Below, one piece after another: positions 53,223 through 61,445 of a stretch of DNA of 64,000 nucleotides (its first letter is position 1; each line of letters starts with the position of its first letter). The DNA comes from Rhodospirillaceae bacterium (GTDB lineage Bacteria > Pseudomonadota > Alphaproteobacteria > UBA828): assembly GCA_002728135.1 (NCBI GenBank), contig PBVE01000002.1, positions 246,755 through 310,754 on the forward strand. Direction: 5' to 3'. A program made the translations under genes and the position numbers. The notes under the pieces were generated by a model that was not told the DNA's origin, ran no database searches, and worked only from the letters and a program-made list of their open reading frames with translations.

Positions 53223-53299
53223 TGGCGCGCCCGGGAAGATTCGAACTCCCGACCCCCAGATTCGTAGTCTGGTGCTCTATCCAGCTGAGCTACGGGCGC
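53223..53299 (-). tRNA. tRNA-Arg (anticodon ACG)
   Basis: Same 77-nt sequence as the neighbour 60 bp away apart from one base: the anticodon loop is CT-ACG-AA. The A34 would be edited to inosine by TadA to read CGU/CGC/CGA. Upstream in the direction of transcription, so the two are probably one transcript. Confidence 0.95.
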
Positions 53300-53422
53300 A
53301 TGTAGTATAAAAATGCTTTTTTGACTTACTTTTAAGAAAAATGACACTAACTAAATCAATAGAACGCTGCAAGTGTGACAATCTTCTTTAACTTATACCC
53401 TATACAAATTGTCTTTATTAGT

Positions 53423-53445
53423 TATAAGTTATGAAATAACTTATA
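53423..53445. promoter_or_regulatory. Perfect palindrome, candidate operator
   Basis: TATAAGTTAT-GAA-ATAACTTATA is a 10-3-10 inverted repeat. A further half-site TAACTTATA lies at 53389-53397. The site is in the 289 bp gap between the tRNA-Arg pair and the OmpA-like lipoprotein, 41 bp upstream of a candidate promoter. It could bind a dimeric regulator. It has no T tract typical of a terminator. Confidence 0.4.
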
Positions 53446-53485
53446 TTTATAATATAATTTAACCTTAAAAGGGTATTGTTAGGTA

Positions 53486-53514
53486 TTGACTATAGAGTTA
53501 CTATCATTTTTAGA
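53486..53514 (+). promoter_or_regulatory. Candidate promoter of the OmpA-like lipoprotein gene
   Basis: TTGACT and TTTAGA with a 17 bp spacer; leader of about 68 nt to the ATG at 53589. The -10 box is poor. Confidence 0.35.
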
Positions 53515-53588
53515 CTTGAAGGAGCTGAATGTTGTTCTATTATATAGCTCCAAATAGTGTAAACTCAATTACAGACGGTTGAAGATTA

Positions 53589-54764
53589 ATGGCTTCCTTC
53601 CGATCAATAACATACGTATCTGCAGCAGCACTTTTGCTAACCGGATGCTCAATGGGCGATATATGGCCATCCCTCACAGGTGATGAGCCATCAGGCCAGC
53701 AAATAGTAATAGCGGCTTCTGAAATAGATGAAGCTGCTGATGTAATATTTGATGAGCCAGAAAACAACCCCCCTCGCTCTGAACCTGTGAGAGCTCAAAC
53801 CATTCAAGAACCAGATGGGTTAATAAATTCTGTTTCTAGAACAGGAACATATGTTGGCAGTAAAGTCCAACAACAGAGAGTTGAATTAGAAACCCTTCAA
53901 AGCTCTATAGGTACACGTAGAGCGCAGTATGTTGTTGTTAGAAATACAGCAAGACAAAACGCACAAAGCTATTATGCCACAGCCGCTGCAATAACTGCCA
54001 GACTCCAAGTAGGGTCAACACCAGGCAATCCTATTCTCTCCAGCCAGTGGAATGCTGCTCAAAGTGAATTAGATAGATTACTGACTGATATTGCTGCACT
54101 GAATAGTCTTGGCAACCAAGTAGCCGCAGACTCTGCAATGGCAGCTTATCTCCTAGAGTCTGTGAGAGCAACATATGGGCTTCAAGGTGCAGTAGACGAG
54201 GATCATAGACAACTTGCTCTGATAGAAGATGAAACTAATAGAACAGTAGTTTTAATAAATAGACTACTAGGTGGATTAAGAGAAACGACAGATAGGTATA
54301 CTAATTATGTAAATAGTGAAAGGCGAAATTTAACTACTTTGGCACTAGCTATAAAAAACGGAGAATACTTAGGTCCTAGCCTGTCTAATCAAACTGGTTA
54401 TATACCACCATTAAAGTCTAATGCCATACCACACTCGACTGAGCTAGATGAAACTATAGATGAGCGTCGGCCTATAATTGTAATTAGATTCGATAGACAA
54501 AATGTAGAATTTAAGCAGGCTTTGTATAGTACTCTCTCAGCTGTTCTTGAAAGAAGACCACAAAGTGCATTCGACTTAGTTGCAATAGCACCCAACCAAG
54601 GAACACCTGCTGAAGTAGCTTTGGCGAGTAATACTGCTAAGGGTCATGCTCAAACTGTAATGAGAGCTCTTGCTGAAATGGGGCTACCAAGTGATCGAAT
54701 ATCTCTTGCTTCAACCACGAGCTCAAGTGTTCAAACAAATGAAGTTAGAATTTACGCCCGTTAG
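53589..54764 (+). CDS. Lipoprotein with helical middle and OmpA-like C-terminal domain
   Basis: 391 residues. Lipoprotein signal peptide with lipobox LTGC (Cys about residue 20), a Pro/Glu-rich linker, a long helical part (about 85-235), and a C-terminal alpha/beta domain (about 290-391: PIIVIRFDRQNVEFKQALYS ... LPSDRISLAS) that resembles the OmpA peptidoglycan-binding fold. The usual NxxLSxxRA motif is changed to SNTAKGHAQTVMRAL, so peptidoglycan binding is uncertain. Likely an envelope anchor or assembly factor. I do not recognise a named family. Confidence 0.75.
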   Translation: MASFRSITYVSAAALLLTGCSMGDIWPSLTGDEPSGQQIVIAASEIDEAADVIFDEPENNPPRSEPVRAQTIQEPDGLINSVSRTGTYVGSKVQQQRVELETLQSSIGTRRAQYVVVRNTARQNAQSYYATAAAITARLQVGSTPGNPILSSQWNAAQSELDRLLTDIAALNSLGNQVAADSAMAAYLLESVRATYGLQGAVDEDHRQLALIEDETNRTVVLINRLLGGLRETTDRYTNYVNSERRNLTTLALAIKNGEYLGPSLSNQTGYIPPLKSNAIPHSTELDETIDERRPIIVIRFDRQNVEFKQALYSTLSAVLERRPQSAFDLVAIAPNQGTPAEVALASNTAKGHAQTVMRALAEMGLPSDRISLASTTSSSVQTNEVRIYAR

Positions 54765-54848
54765 ACCAGTGAATATTTTAATTACTTCATGTAAACTTCT
54801 ACTTCTTCAACATTGAAAAATCGCAGTAGTAAAGGTTTAAGAAAATCA

Positions 54849-54877
54849 TTGACTTAAACATCACCTCAGCTTATACA
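54849..54877 (+). promoter_or_regulatory. Strong promoter of rpmH-rnpA
   Basis: TTGACT (54849-54854), 17 bp spacer, TATACA (54872-54877). Close to sigma70 consensus and about 67 bp upstream of the rpmH GTG. Confidence 0.65.
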
Positions 54878-54950
54878 GCGCTGCCTTGTATATTTAAAAA
54901 AATAAAAATACATTTTTAATCAAAGCAAGTGCTAAGTGGGAGTTGCCGTT

Positions 54951-55085
54951 GTGAAACGTACTTTTCAGCCAAGCATAACCGTGAGATCAAGACGTCATGG
55001 GTTTCGATCACGCATGAAAACCGTGGGTGGACGAAGAGTTTTGTCTCGTAGACGTAGCAGAGGCCGAAAACGCCTCTCTGTATAA
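54951..55085 (+). CDS. rpmH: 50S ribosomal protein L34
   Basis: 44 residues from a GTG start: [17 protein letters not shown], then [18 protein letters not shown] and a basic end GRKRLSV. This is full-length L34, highly basic as expected. It precedes rnpA by 11 bp, the near-universal pairing. Confidence 0.98.
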   Translation: MKRTFQPSITVRSRRHGFRSRMKTVGGRRVLSRRRSRGRKRLSV

Positions 55086-55096
55086 GGTAATATAGC

Positions 55097-55468
55097 ATGA
55101 GGATCGGGCATATTCGCCGCAGATCCGACTTTGTTCGTATTGCGGCAAAAAAACGTAAATGGGTATCGCTAGGATTAATTCTACAAGTTGACCAAACACT
55201 TAAAGAAGATCTTTTAGAAGGAACACCACTAAGGGTTGGTTATACAGCTTCTAAAAAAATTGGAGGAGCGGTAAAGAGAAATCGTGCAAAGCGAAGATTG
55301 CGTGCGGCTGTCGCTCATGTTATGCCTTTTTCTGCTAAAAATGGTAATGATTATGTTGTTATTGCACGTAAAGCTACTTTAACCCGAAGGTTTGAAGACC
55401 TTCAGGCAGATCTAAAAAAAGCACTTGAAAAAACTGAGGCTGCAAAAATAATGCAGACAAAAAAATAA
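55097..55468 (+). CDS. rnpA: Ribonuclease P protein component
   Basis: Protein subunit that helps the RNase P RNA cut the 5' leader from pre-tRNAs. 123 residues. The RNA-binding signature is visible as KKIGGAVKRNRAKRRLRAA, with the N-terminal RRSDFVRI and the central YVVIARKATL strand. Second gene of rpmH-rnpA-yidD-yidC. Confidence 0.97.
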   Translation: MRIGHIRRRSDFVRIAAKKRKWVSLGLILQVDQTLKEDLLEGTPLRVGYTASKKIGGAVKRNRAKRRLRAAVAHVMPFSAKNGNDYVVIARKATLTRRFEDLQADLKKALEKTEAAKIMQTKK

Positions 55469-55535
55469 TTTTTTTATGCAATAATTGCCTAAAATGATAT
55501 TTTTTGCGACAAAGATTCTTGCCAAGGAACCAAAA

Positions 55536-55820
55536 ATGATTATGAAAGCCTCTGTTTTACTACTGACTTTGCTAATAAGGCTCTATCAATTATCTATTTC
55601 ACCATGGCTACCACCGTCATGTAGGTTTCACCCATCTTGTTCACAATATTCTATTGATGCATTAAAACAGCATGGGTTTTTTGTTGGTATTATATATACA
55701 TTTTACAGAATTATCAGATGTCAACCATGGGGTGGCTCTGGTTTTGACCCTGTCCCCGAAAAACCATTTACTAAAATTATAGTATCTATTTATCAATCAA
55801 ATACGAAGCAAAGACCGTAA
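55536..55820 (+). CDS. yidD: Membrane protein insertion efficiency factor YidD
   Basis: About 94 residues. The family core LIRLYQLSISPWLPPSCRFHPSCSQYSIDAL and RIIRCQPWGGSGFDPVP is recognisable; it assists YidC at the inner membrane, though the mechanism is unclear. ATG at 55536 has AAGGAA eight bases upstream; further in-frame starts at 55485 and 55494 would add an atypical N-terminus. Confidence 0.95.
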   Translation: MIMKASVLLLTLLIRLYQLSISPWLPPSCRFHPSCSQYSIDALKQHGFFVGIIYTFYRIIRCQPWGGSGFDPVPEKPFTKIIVSIYQSNTKQRP

Positions 55821-55838
55821 AGGGAGCCATCTACAGAT

Positions 55839-58106
55839 ATGTTTTTTGGTGGAGATAAAAGAAATATTATTATTGCTATTGGTCTAGTAGCAATAATTTT
55901 AATTGGATGGCAGTTTCTTGTTCCAACACCTCAATATGTTCCTGAAAATACGGATATAGAAGGCCAAAGCTCTTTAGATGAGAAAAATGAAAAAATTGAT
56001 ACAACCGCCAAAAGCGAATCCGATCAACTATTCGAAATTTTACCTCGTGATGTGGCCATTAAAGGATCTGATCGCGTTATAATTGAATCGCCCCGATTGC
56101 ATGGGTCAATCTCACTAAAAGGTGCCTTATTTGATGATATAAGATTAAAAAACTATAACGAAACAATTGATGAAAATAGCCCAGAAATTACAATTTTTTC
56201 GCCTAAAAATACTAAATCAGGATATTACGCAAGTATTAGCTGGACAGGGAAAGCTAATGAAATTTTTCCTGACAAAGATACAATTTGGGAGACAAATAGC
56301 ACAAAACTAACTCTAAATAATCCCATTATACTGAGTTGGGATAATAACAATGGACAAATTTTTAAGCAGGAAATTAGTGTAGATGATGAGTTTGCATTCA
56401 CAATAATTCAAACCGTAGAAAACTATCGTTCGACCCCCTTTAAATTCAAGCCAACTGGCCTACTCCGCCGTTATGACCCATTTGATGATTCCGTCTATTA
56501 CAAACCCTGGGGAATATTCCAAGATGGTGCACTTGGGCGTGTCGGTGAGCTACAACTTGAGTCTGATTATGGAGACATGGAAGATGGTCAAGGTTTCAAT
56601 CAAAAAGGTGTTGGAGGTTGGATAGGTATTACATCAAAATACTTCTTGTCTTCATTAATTCCTGAGCAAAATCGCAAGATTTCGGTACATTCAGAACACG
56701 ATCAACCCAAGACAGGGCATAAAAACCGTTATGATGTCTACCTTACAGAGCAAAAATTGATCGAGTTACAACCAAAAGAAACTTCTAAAAACATAACAAC
56801 TCACTTATTTGCCGGAGCAAAAAAAGTTTCGATTTTGGATATGTATGAAGAAAAATTTGGAGTTGAAAGCTTTGATCTAGCTGTTGACTTTGGATTTGTA
56901 TGGTTTTTATCAAAACCTCTTTTTTATGCTTTAGATTTTTTCTTTGGTTTAACTGGGAACTTTGGTGTTGCGATTCTTTTATTAACAATATGTGTGCGAG
57001 TAATCTTATTTCCACTTGCAAATAAAGCATACGGTTCTATGAGCCGCATGCGGAAGCTTCAACCTCAGATGCAACTTCTCAGGTTTCGATTTGGAGAAGA
57101 CAAGCAACGTCTGAATCAAGAAATGATGCAACTTTACAGACGTGAAAGGGCCAACCCCTTAGCTGGCTGTTTACCTATACTTGTCCAAATTCCAATATTC
57201 TTTGCACTTTATAGCGTTTTATTTGTAACAATAGAAATGAGACATGCACCATTTTTCTGGTGGATCAATGATTTAGCCGCGCCTGACCCATCTGCATTAA
57301 TTACCGCATTTGGTTATTTAGATTGGGGAGCACCAAGTTTCTTATTGATCGGAATTTGGCCAATATTGTTTGGAATTACGATGTTTCTCCAGCTGAAACT
57401 GAATCCTCAACCAATAGACCCAATACAACAAAAAGTCATGATGGCATTGCCCTTCGTTTTTTTATTCTTGTTTGGTCAATTCCCTGCAGGTTTAGTAGTT
57501 TATTGGACGTGGAATAATGTCCTTTCTATTGCCCAACAATGGCTAATTATGAATCGTATGGGCATAACAAGAGATTCATTAAGGAAGGAGGCAGAACATC
57601 TAAAATTACTAAAGGAAGGCACAGGAAAAGAACGCGAAGAAGCTATTGCAGCACTAGATGCAAAACTTGCTAGAGATAAAAAAGCTAGCGAAAAAGCAAG
57701 AGGCGGCAAAAAAACACTAATCGATAGGATTTTACAAACAGGGGAAGAAGCTAAAGAAAAGGCGACCGAAAGAAGAAAGAAACAAGATGAAAAACTAGCT
57801 GAAAGAAAAAGAGAATTTCAACGAAGAGCAAATGCAAAAAAACGAGGGAAAAAAGTAACAAAACGTCGGCCAGCCAAATCAGAGAAATTACCTGAGGTTC
57901 AGAATGAACCAAAGGTTAGTCGTAAAGAACGACGTGCAGAAAGGGCTGCACGTGCAGCCAAAGAAGCAGTAAAAGCTAGTCTTGATAAAAAATTAGATGA
58001 TCAGACAAAAGATAGAGACGTTAAGTCCCATGCATCAGCAGATAAAGAAAAACAAATGAAGAATCGGGGCCAAAAATCAAACAAAAGATCTCGAAAGAAA
58101 AAATAA
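55839..58106 (+). CDS. yidC: Membrane protein insertase YidC with long basic C-terminal tail
   Basis: Inserts membrane proteins alone or with SecYEG. 755 residues, against about 550-620 in most alphaproteobacteria. N-terminal helix (about 7-24), periplasmic domain (about 40-345), then the 60KD_IMP core with five helices (about 355-570; VRVILFPLANKAYGSMSRM holds the hydrophilic-groove Arg region). Residues about 575-755 form a cytoplasmic tail very rich in Lys, Arg and Glu, similar in character to the ribosome-binding tails of Oxa1 and some marine YidC proteins. Confidence 0.96.
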   Translation: MFFGGDKRNIIIAIGLVAIILIGWQFLVPTPQYVPENTDIEGQSSLDEKNEKIDTTAKSESDQLFEILPRDVAIKGSDRVIIESPRLHGSISLKGALFDDIRLKNYNETIDENSPEITIFSPKNTKSGYYASISWTGKANEIFPDKDTIWETNSTKLTLNNPIILSWDNNNGQIFKQEISVDDEFAFTIIQTVENYRSTPFKFKPTGLLRRYDPFDDSVYYKPWGIFQDGALGRVGELQLESDYGDMEDGQGFNQKGVGGWIGITSKYFLSSLIPEQNRKISVHSEHDQPKTGHKNRYDVYLTEQKLIELQPKETSKNITTHLFAGAKKVSILDMYEEKFGVESFDLAVDFGFVWFLSKPLFYALDFFFGLTGNFGVAILLLTICVRVILFPLANKAYGSMSRMRKLQPQMQLLRFRFGEDKQRLNQEMMQLYRRERANPLAGCLPILVQIPIFFALYSVLFVTIEMRHAPFFWWINDLAAPDPSALITAFGYLDWGAPSFLLIGIWPILFGITMFLQLKLNPQPIDPIQQKVMMALPFVFLFLFGQFPAGLVVYWTWNNVLSIAQQWLIMNRMGITRDSLRKEAEHLKLLKEGTGKEREEAIAALDAKLARDKKASEKARGGKKTLIDRILQTGEEAKEKATERRKKQDEKLAERKREFQRRANAKKRGKKVTKRRPAKSEKLPEVQNEPKVSRKERRAERAARAAKEAVKASLDKKLDDQTKDRDVKSHASADKEKQMKNRGQKSNKRSRKKK

Positions 58107-58162
58107 ATCGGGGCCGTCGTTTTTTTTCTGGAGACTGCCAGTTCATAACTGGAGCTGTAGAT

Positions 58163-58726
58163 ATGGAAGGGCTACCAGAAACAACTTTACCAGAAGTTGC
58201 TTTTGCAGGAAGGTCAAACGTGGGAAAATCTAGTTTGATTAACTCTTTAACAAACAGAACAAACTTGGCTCGAACATCACGTACCCCCGGTAGAACTAGG
58301 GAGATTAATTTTTTTAAATTAAACAATGGACTTATTCTTGCTGATCTTCCTGGTTTTGGATATGCAAAAGCACCAAAAACTTTAGTTAAACAATGGACAA
58401 GACTAATTGATTCTTATTTGAAAGGTCGTCCGAATCTAAGAAGAACTTGCCTGCTAATCGATTCAAGACGTGGAGCAATGAAAAGCGACCTTGCAATCAT
58501 GGATGGACTTGATGAAGCGGCTGTATCATATTTAATTATCCTTACTAAGTCAGATAAGTTAAAACCTAATGTATTATCAAAAACAATTGATATGATTGAG
58601 AATATTCTTCGAAAAAGACCTGCGGCATACCCATCCGTTGTGGCAACCAGTTCAAAAACTGGTCATGGGATTCTTAATCTACAAAACCACCTAACAGACC
58701 TAGCAGATTTAGCTGCAACATATTAA
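58163..58726 (+). CDS. engB: Ribosome biogenesis GTPase EngB/YsxC
   Basis: GTPase for large-subunit assembly. 187 residues from the ATG. G1 AFAGRSNVGKSSLIN, G3 LADLPGFGYAKAP, G4 LTKSDKL are intact. GGAG lies eight bases before the ATG. However, in-frame codons upstream spell RFFSGDCQFITGAVD, which resembles the usual EngB N-terminus, yet no ATG, GTG or TTG precedes it in frame; an ATA at 58103 overlaps the yidC stop. So either the protein is shorter than its relatives or it starts at a rare codon. Confidence 0.93.
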   Translation: MEGLPETTLPEVAFAGRSNVGKSSLINSLTNRTNLARTSRTPGRTREINFFKLNNGLILADLPGFGYAKAPKTLVKQWTRLIDSYLKGRPNLRRTCLLIDSRRGAMKSDLAIMDGLDEAAVSYLIILTKSDKLKPNVLSKTIDMIENILRKRPAAYPSVVATSSKTGHGILNLQNHLTDLADLAATY

Positions 58727-58736
58727 ACTGAATTCT

Positions 58737-59663
58737 ATGACTGATAATAACAATCAAAATATAGCAAACAAAAAGCGATGGCTAAGAACTGCAAGTACAA
58801 TTTCTGAGGCCCTACCTTACCTTAAAAATTTCTCCGGTCATACTTTTGTCATTAAGTATGGTGGGCATGCGATGGGTGACGATAGTCTTGCTAATAATTT
58901 TGCCCGCGATGTGGTTTTACTAAAACATGTAGGCATTAACCCAATAGTAGTTCATGGAGGAGGCCCTCAAATAGGCGATATGTTAGAACGTCTAGGAATA
59001 GAATCAAAATTCATAGACGGTCATAGGGTGACAGACTCTGAAACTATGAAAATTGCTGAAATGGTATTGTCTGGGAATATTAACAAAGAAATCGTAAGTA
59101 AAATATCTGCAGTTGGGGGTAAAGCAATAGGTTTATCTGGTAAGGATGGAAATCTTATCACCTGCAGGAAACTTAAAAGAAAAGTATATGACTCATCATC
59201 CAATACTGAAACAAATGCTAATCTGGGTTTTGTTGGAGAGCCGAAAGATATTGAGGTTAATGTTCTAAAAACATTAGCAAAATCTGATTTTATTCCAGTC
59301 GTTGCACCTATAGGCATCGGGATAGATGGGAAAACGTACAATATCAATGCTGATACTTGTGCAGGTGCCATAGCATCTGCAATGTCCGCTGCAAAATTAA
59401 TTATGATGACAGATGTGCCAGGTGTTTTAGACTCTAACCATAATCTAATTAATCATATGAATACATTAGAAGCAAAAAAACTTTTGGACAACGCAGTCGT
59501 TAGTGATGGAATGATACCAAAAGTAGAAACTTGTATTAACGCCATTGAGCAAAATGTTGGCGCTGCACATATTTTAGATGGACGGGTAACTCATGTTCTA
59601 TTACTAGAAATATTTACTGAGCATGGCACAGGTACTATGTTAAAAAATGATGCTAAAAATTAA
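58737..59663 (+). CDS. argB: Acetylglutamate kinase
   Basis: Phosphorylates N-acetylglutamate, second step of arginine synthesis and often the feedback point. 308 residues of the amino-acid kinase family: FVIKYGGHAMGD, VHGGGPQIGDML, and MMTDVPGVLD are in place. An N-terminal helix of about 25 residues, as in arginine-sensitive hexameric enzymes, suggests feedback inhibition. Starts 10 bp after engB. Confidence 0.96.
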   Translation: MTDNNNQNIANKKRWLRTASTISEALPYLKNFSGHTFVIKYGGHAMGDDSLANNFARDVVLLKHVGINPIVVHGGGPQIGDMLERLGIESKFIDGHRVTDSETMKIAEMVLSGNINKEIVSKISAVGGKAIGLSGKDGNLITCRKLKRKVYDSSSNTETNANLGFVGEPKDIEVNVLKTLAKSDFIPVVAPIGIGIDGKTYNINADTCAGAIASAMSAAKLIMMTDVPGVLDSNHNLINHMNTLEAKKLLDNAVVSDGMIPKVETCINAIEQNVGAAHILDGRVTHVLLLEIFTEHGTGTMLKNDAKN

Positions 59664-59689
59664 TCTTCTAGACATATTCCTTGTCTCCA

Positions 59690-59720
59690 ACCAAATAGCC
59701 TTGGTTTATCCTTGATAAAT
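59690..59720 (+). terminator. Overlapping small hairpins after argB, weak terminator candidate
   Basis: AACCAA-ATAGCC-TTGGTT (59690-59707) overlaps TTTATC-CTT-GATAAA (59706-59720), so only one can form fully at a time. An AT-rich stretch follows, but no clean T tract. Confidence 0.3.
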
Positions 59721-59801
59721 ATTATTTATTTTATAATTCAAATAATAAGATGAATATTATCTGCCTTAAAAACTAAAAATTTTTGCAATTAAATTTAAAA
59801 A

Positions 59802-60488
59802 ATGAGTATAAAAAACCATCCAAAATATAAATTATTAGACGAAATTGAAACATGGGTTTTTGATTTGGATAATACACTTTATCCATCAAATTCAAAACTT
59901 TTTGACCAAGTCAGTAAACGAATAGGTCTCTATATTTCAAAAAATTTAAATATACCTATTACTGAAGCAAGAATTATCCAAAAAGATTTTTTCCATAAAT
60001 ATGGGACAACACTTCGTGGACTTATGCTCGAGCACAAAATAAACCCTGATGAATTTTTAGCATATGTTCATGATATTGACTTCTCAACTCTGAGTCTGGC
60101 AAACGATCTAGATAATGCTTTAAATAATATTGATGGACGTAAAATTGTTTTTACCAATGCAGATTCATCTTACGCAAGCAAAGTATTAATTCAGCTTGGC
60201 CTTGAAAACCATTTCTCAGAAATTTTTGACATTGTAGCAGCCGACTATATCCCTAAACCAAATCCAGAAGCCTACAAAATATTTATAAAAAAACATGACT
60301 TCGATCCTAATACAGCAATATTTTTTGAAGACATACTCCGAAACTTAGGACCAGCAAAAGAAATGGGAATGACCACTGTATGGATAAAAAATAACGATAC
60401 TTGGGCACTTCCGGGTAGTGATGGTGTAGAGGCTCATTACCAGACAAAAAATCTTGGGGTATGGCTTAACTCAATTAGTACATCTTAA
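59802..60488 (+). CDS. HAD-family pyrimidine 5'-nucleotidase-like hydrolase
   Basis: 228 residues. HAD motif I is VFDLDNTLYPSNSKLFDQ, typical of the pyrimidine 5'-nucleotidase/SDT1 group; motif II is IVFTNADSSYA, motif III has Lys in IPKPNPEAYK, motif IV is FFEDILRNLGPAKEMG. Predicted to remove phosphate from UMP/CMP or related compounds. No Shine-Dalgarno is seen before the ATG. It lies between argB and dapD, as in many alphaproteobacteria. Confidence 0.9.
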   Translation: MSIKNHPKYKLLDEIETWVFDLDNTLYPSNSKLFDQVSKRIGLYISKNLNIPITEARIIQKDFFHKYGTTLRGLMLEHKINPDEFLAYVHDIDFSTLSLANDLDNALNNIDGRKIVFTNADSSYASKVLIQLGLENHFSEIFDIVAADYIPKPNPEAYKIFIKKHDFDPNTAIFFEDILRNLGPAKEMGMTTVWIKNNDTWALPGSDGVEAHYQTKNLGVWLNSISTS

Positions 60489-60597
60489 CTCTAAATTAGA
60501 TGTAACTATGAATCACACTGTTGATTAGTAATATGCCAGAGATTAGAATGAAATTTTTATTAATATTCCAAATATTAATATTATTAAGGAGATAACT

Positions 60598-61440
60598 TTG
60601 GAAACTGAGAAGTTAAAGCAAAAGATAGAACATGCTTGGAATGATAGAGATAATTTATCACCAAAAACTGGCGGCAAAGCTCGAGACGCAATTAATGCAG
60701 CCTTAGCTGGATTAGATTGTGGAAATTATAGGGTTGCTGAAAAAATTAACGATGATTGGCATGTTAATGAGTGGTTAAAAAAGGCTGTACTCCTATCATT
60801 TAGACTTAATGACATGGCCTTGATTCCAGGGGGGCCCGGTGAAAATACTTCATGGTTTGATAAAGTACAATCAAAATTTTCAAGCTGGACTAATGAGCAA
60901 TTCCAGACAGCTGGGTTTCGAGCAGTACCAAACACGACAGTTCGACACTCTGCCTATATTGCACCTGGTGTTGTACTAATGCCTTCATTTGTTAATCTAG
61001 GTGCATATGTTGACGAAGGGACTATGATTGATACTTGGGCAACTGTTGGGAGTTGTGCACAAATAGGTAAAAATTGTCATATTTCTGGCGGTGCTGGTAT
61101 TGGAGGTGTGCTGGAACCACTACAAGCTAACCCCGTTATAATTGAGGATGACTGCTTCATTGGAGCCCGTAGCGAAGTAGCCGAGGGAGTAATTATTGAA
61201 AAAGGAGCAGTACTATCAATGGGTGTGTATATCGGAGCTTCCACTCGAATTGTGAATAGAGAAAACGGAGAAATTTTTTATGGCAGAGTTCCTCCATATT
61301 CTGTCGTTGTCCCCGGCTCACTCCCTGGCAGCTTAGGAAATGGTGCATCTGGACCAAGCCTATATTGCGCTGTTATTGTCAAGCAAGTTGATGCTCGAAC
61401 CAGATCAAAGACATCAATAAACGAACTATTACGAAGTTAA
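60598..61440 (+). CDS. dapD: Tetrahydrodipicolinate N-succinyltransferase
   Basis: Uses succinyl-CoA in the succinylase branch of lysine/DAP synthesis. 280 residues with an N-terminal helical part and a left-handed beta-helix of hexapeptide repeats (about 105-235; [18 protein letters not shown]-like [33 protein letters not shown]). TTG start with AAGGAG six bases upstream (60586-60591). Confidence 0.96.
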   Translation: METEKLKQKIEHAWNDRDNLSPKTGGKARDAINAALAGLDCGNYRVAEKINDDWHVNEWLKKAVLLSFRLNDMALIPGGPGENTSWFDKVQSKFSSWTNEQFQTAGFRAVPNTTVRHSAYIAPGVVLMPSFVNLGAYVDEGTMIDTWATVGSCAQIGKNCHISGGAGIGGVLEPLQANPVIIEDDCFIGARSEVAEGVIIEKGAVLSMGVYIGASTRIVNRENGEIFYGRVPPYSVVVPGSLPGSLGNGASGPSLYCAVIVKQVDARTRSKTSINELLRS

Positions 61441-61445
61441 ATGCC

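Noticed and set aside
54765-54950. Chromosome origin near rpmH
   Set aside because: No DnaA-box cluster and no dnaA/dnaN; alphaproteobacteria do not usually place oriC here.
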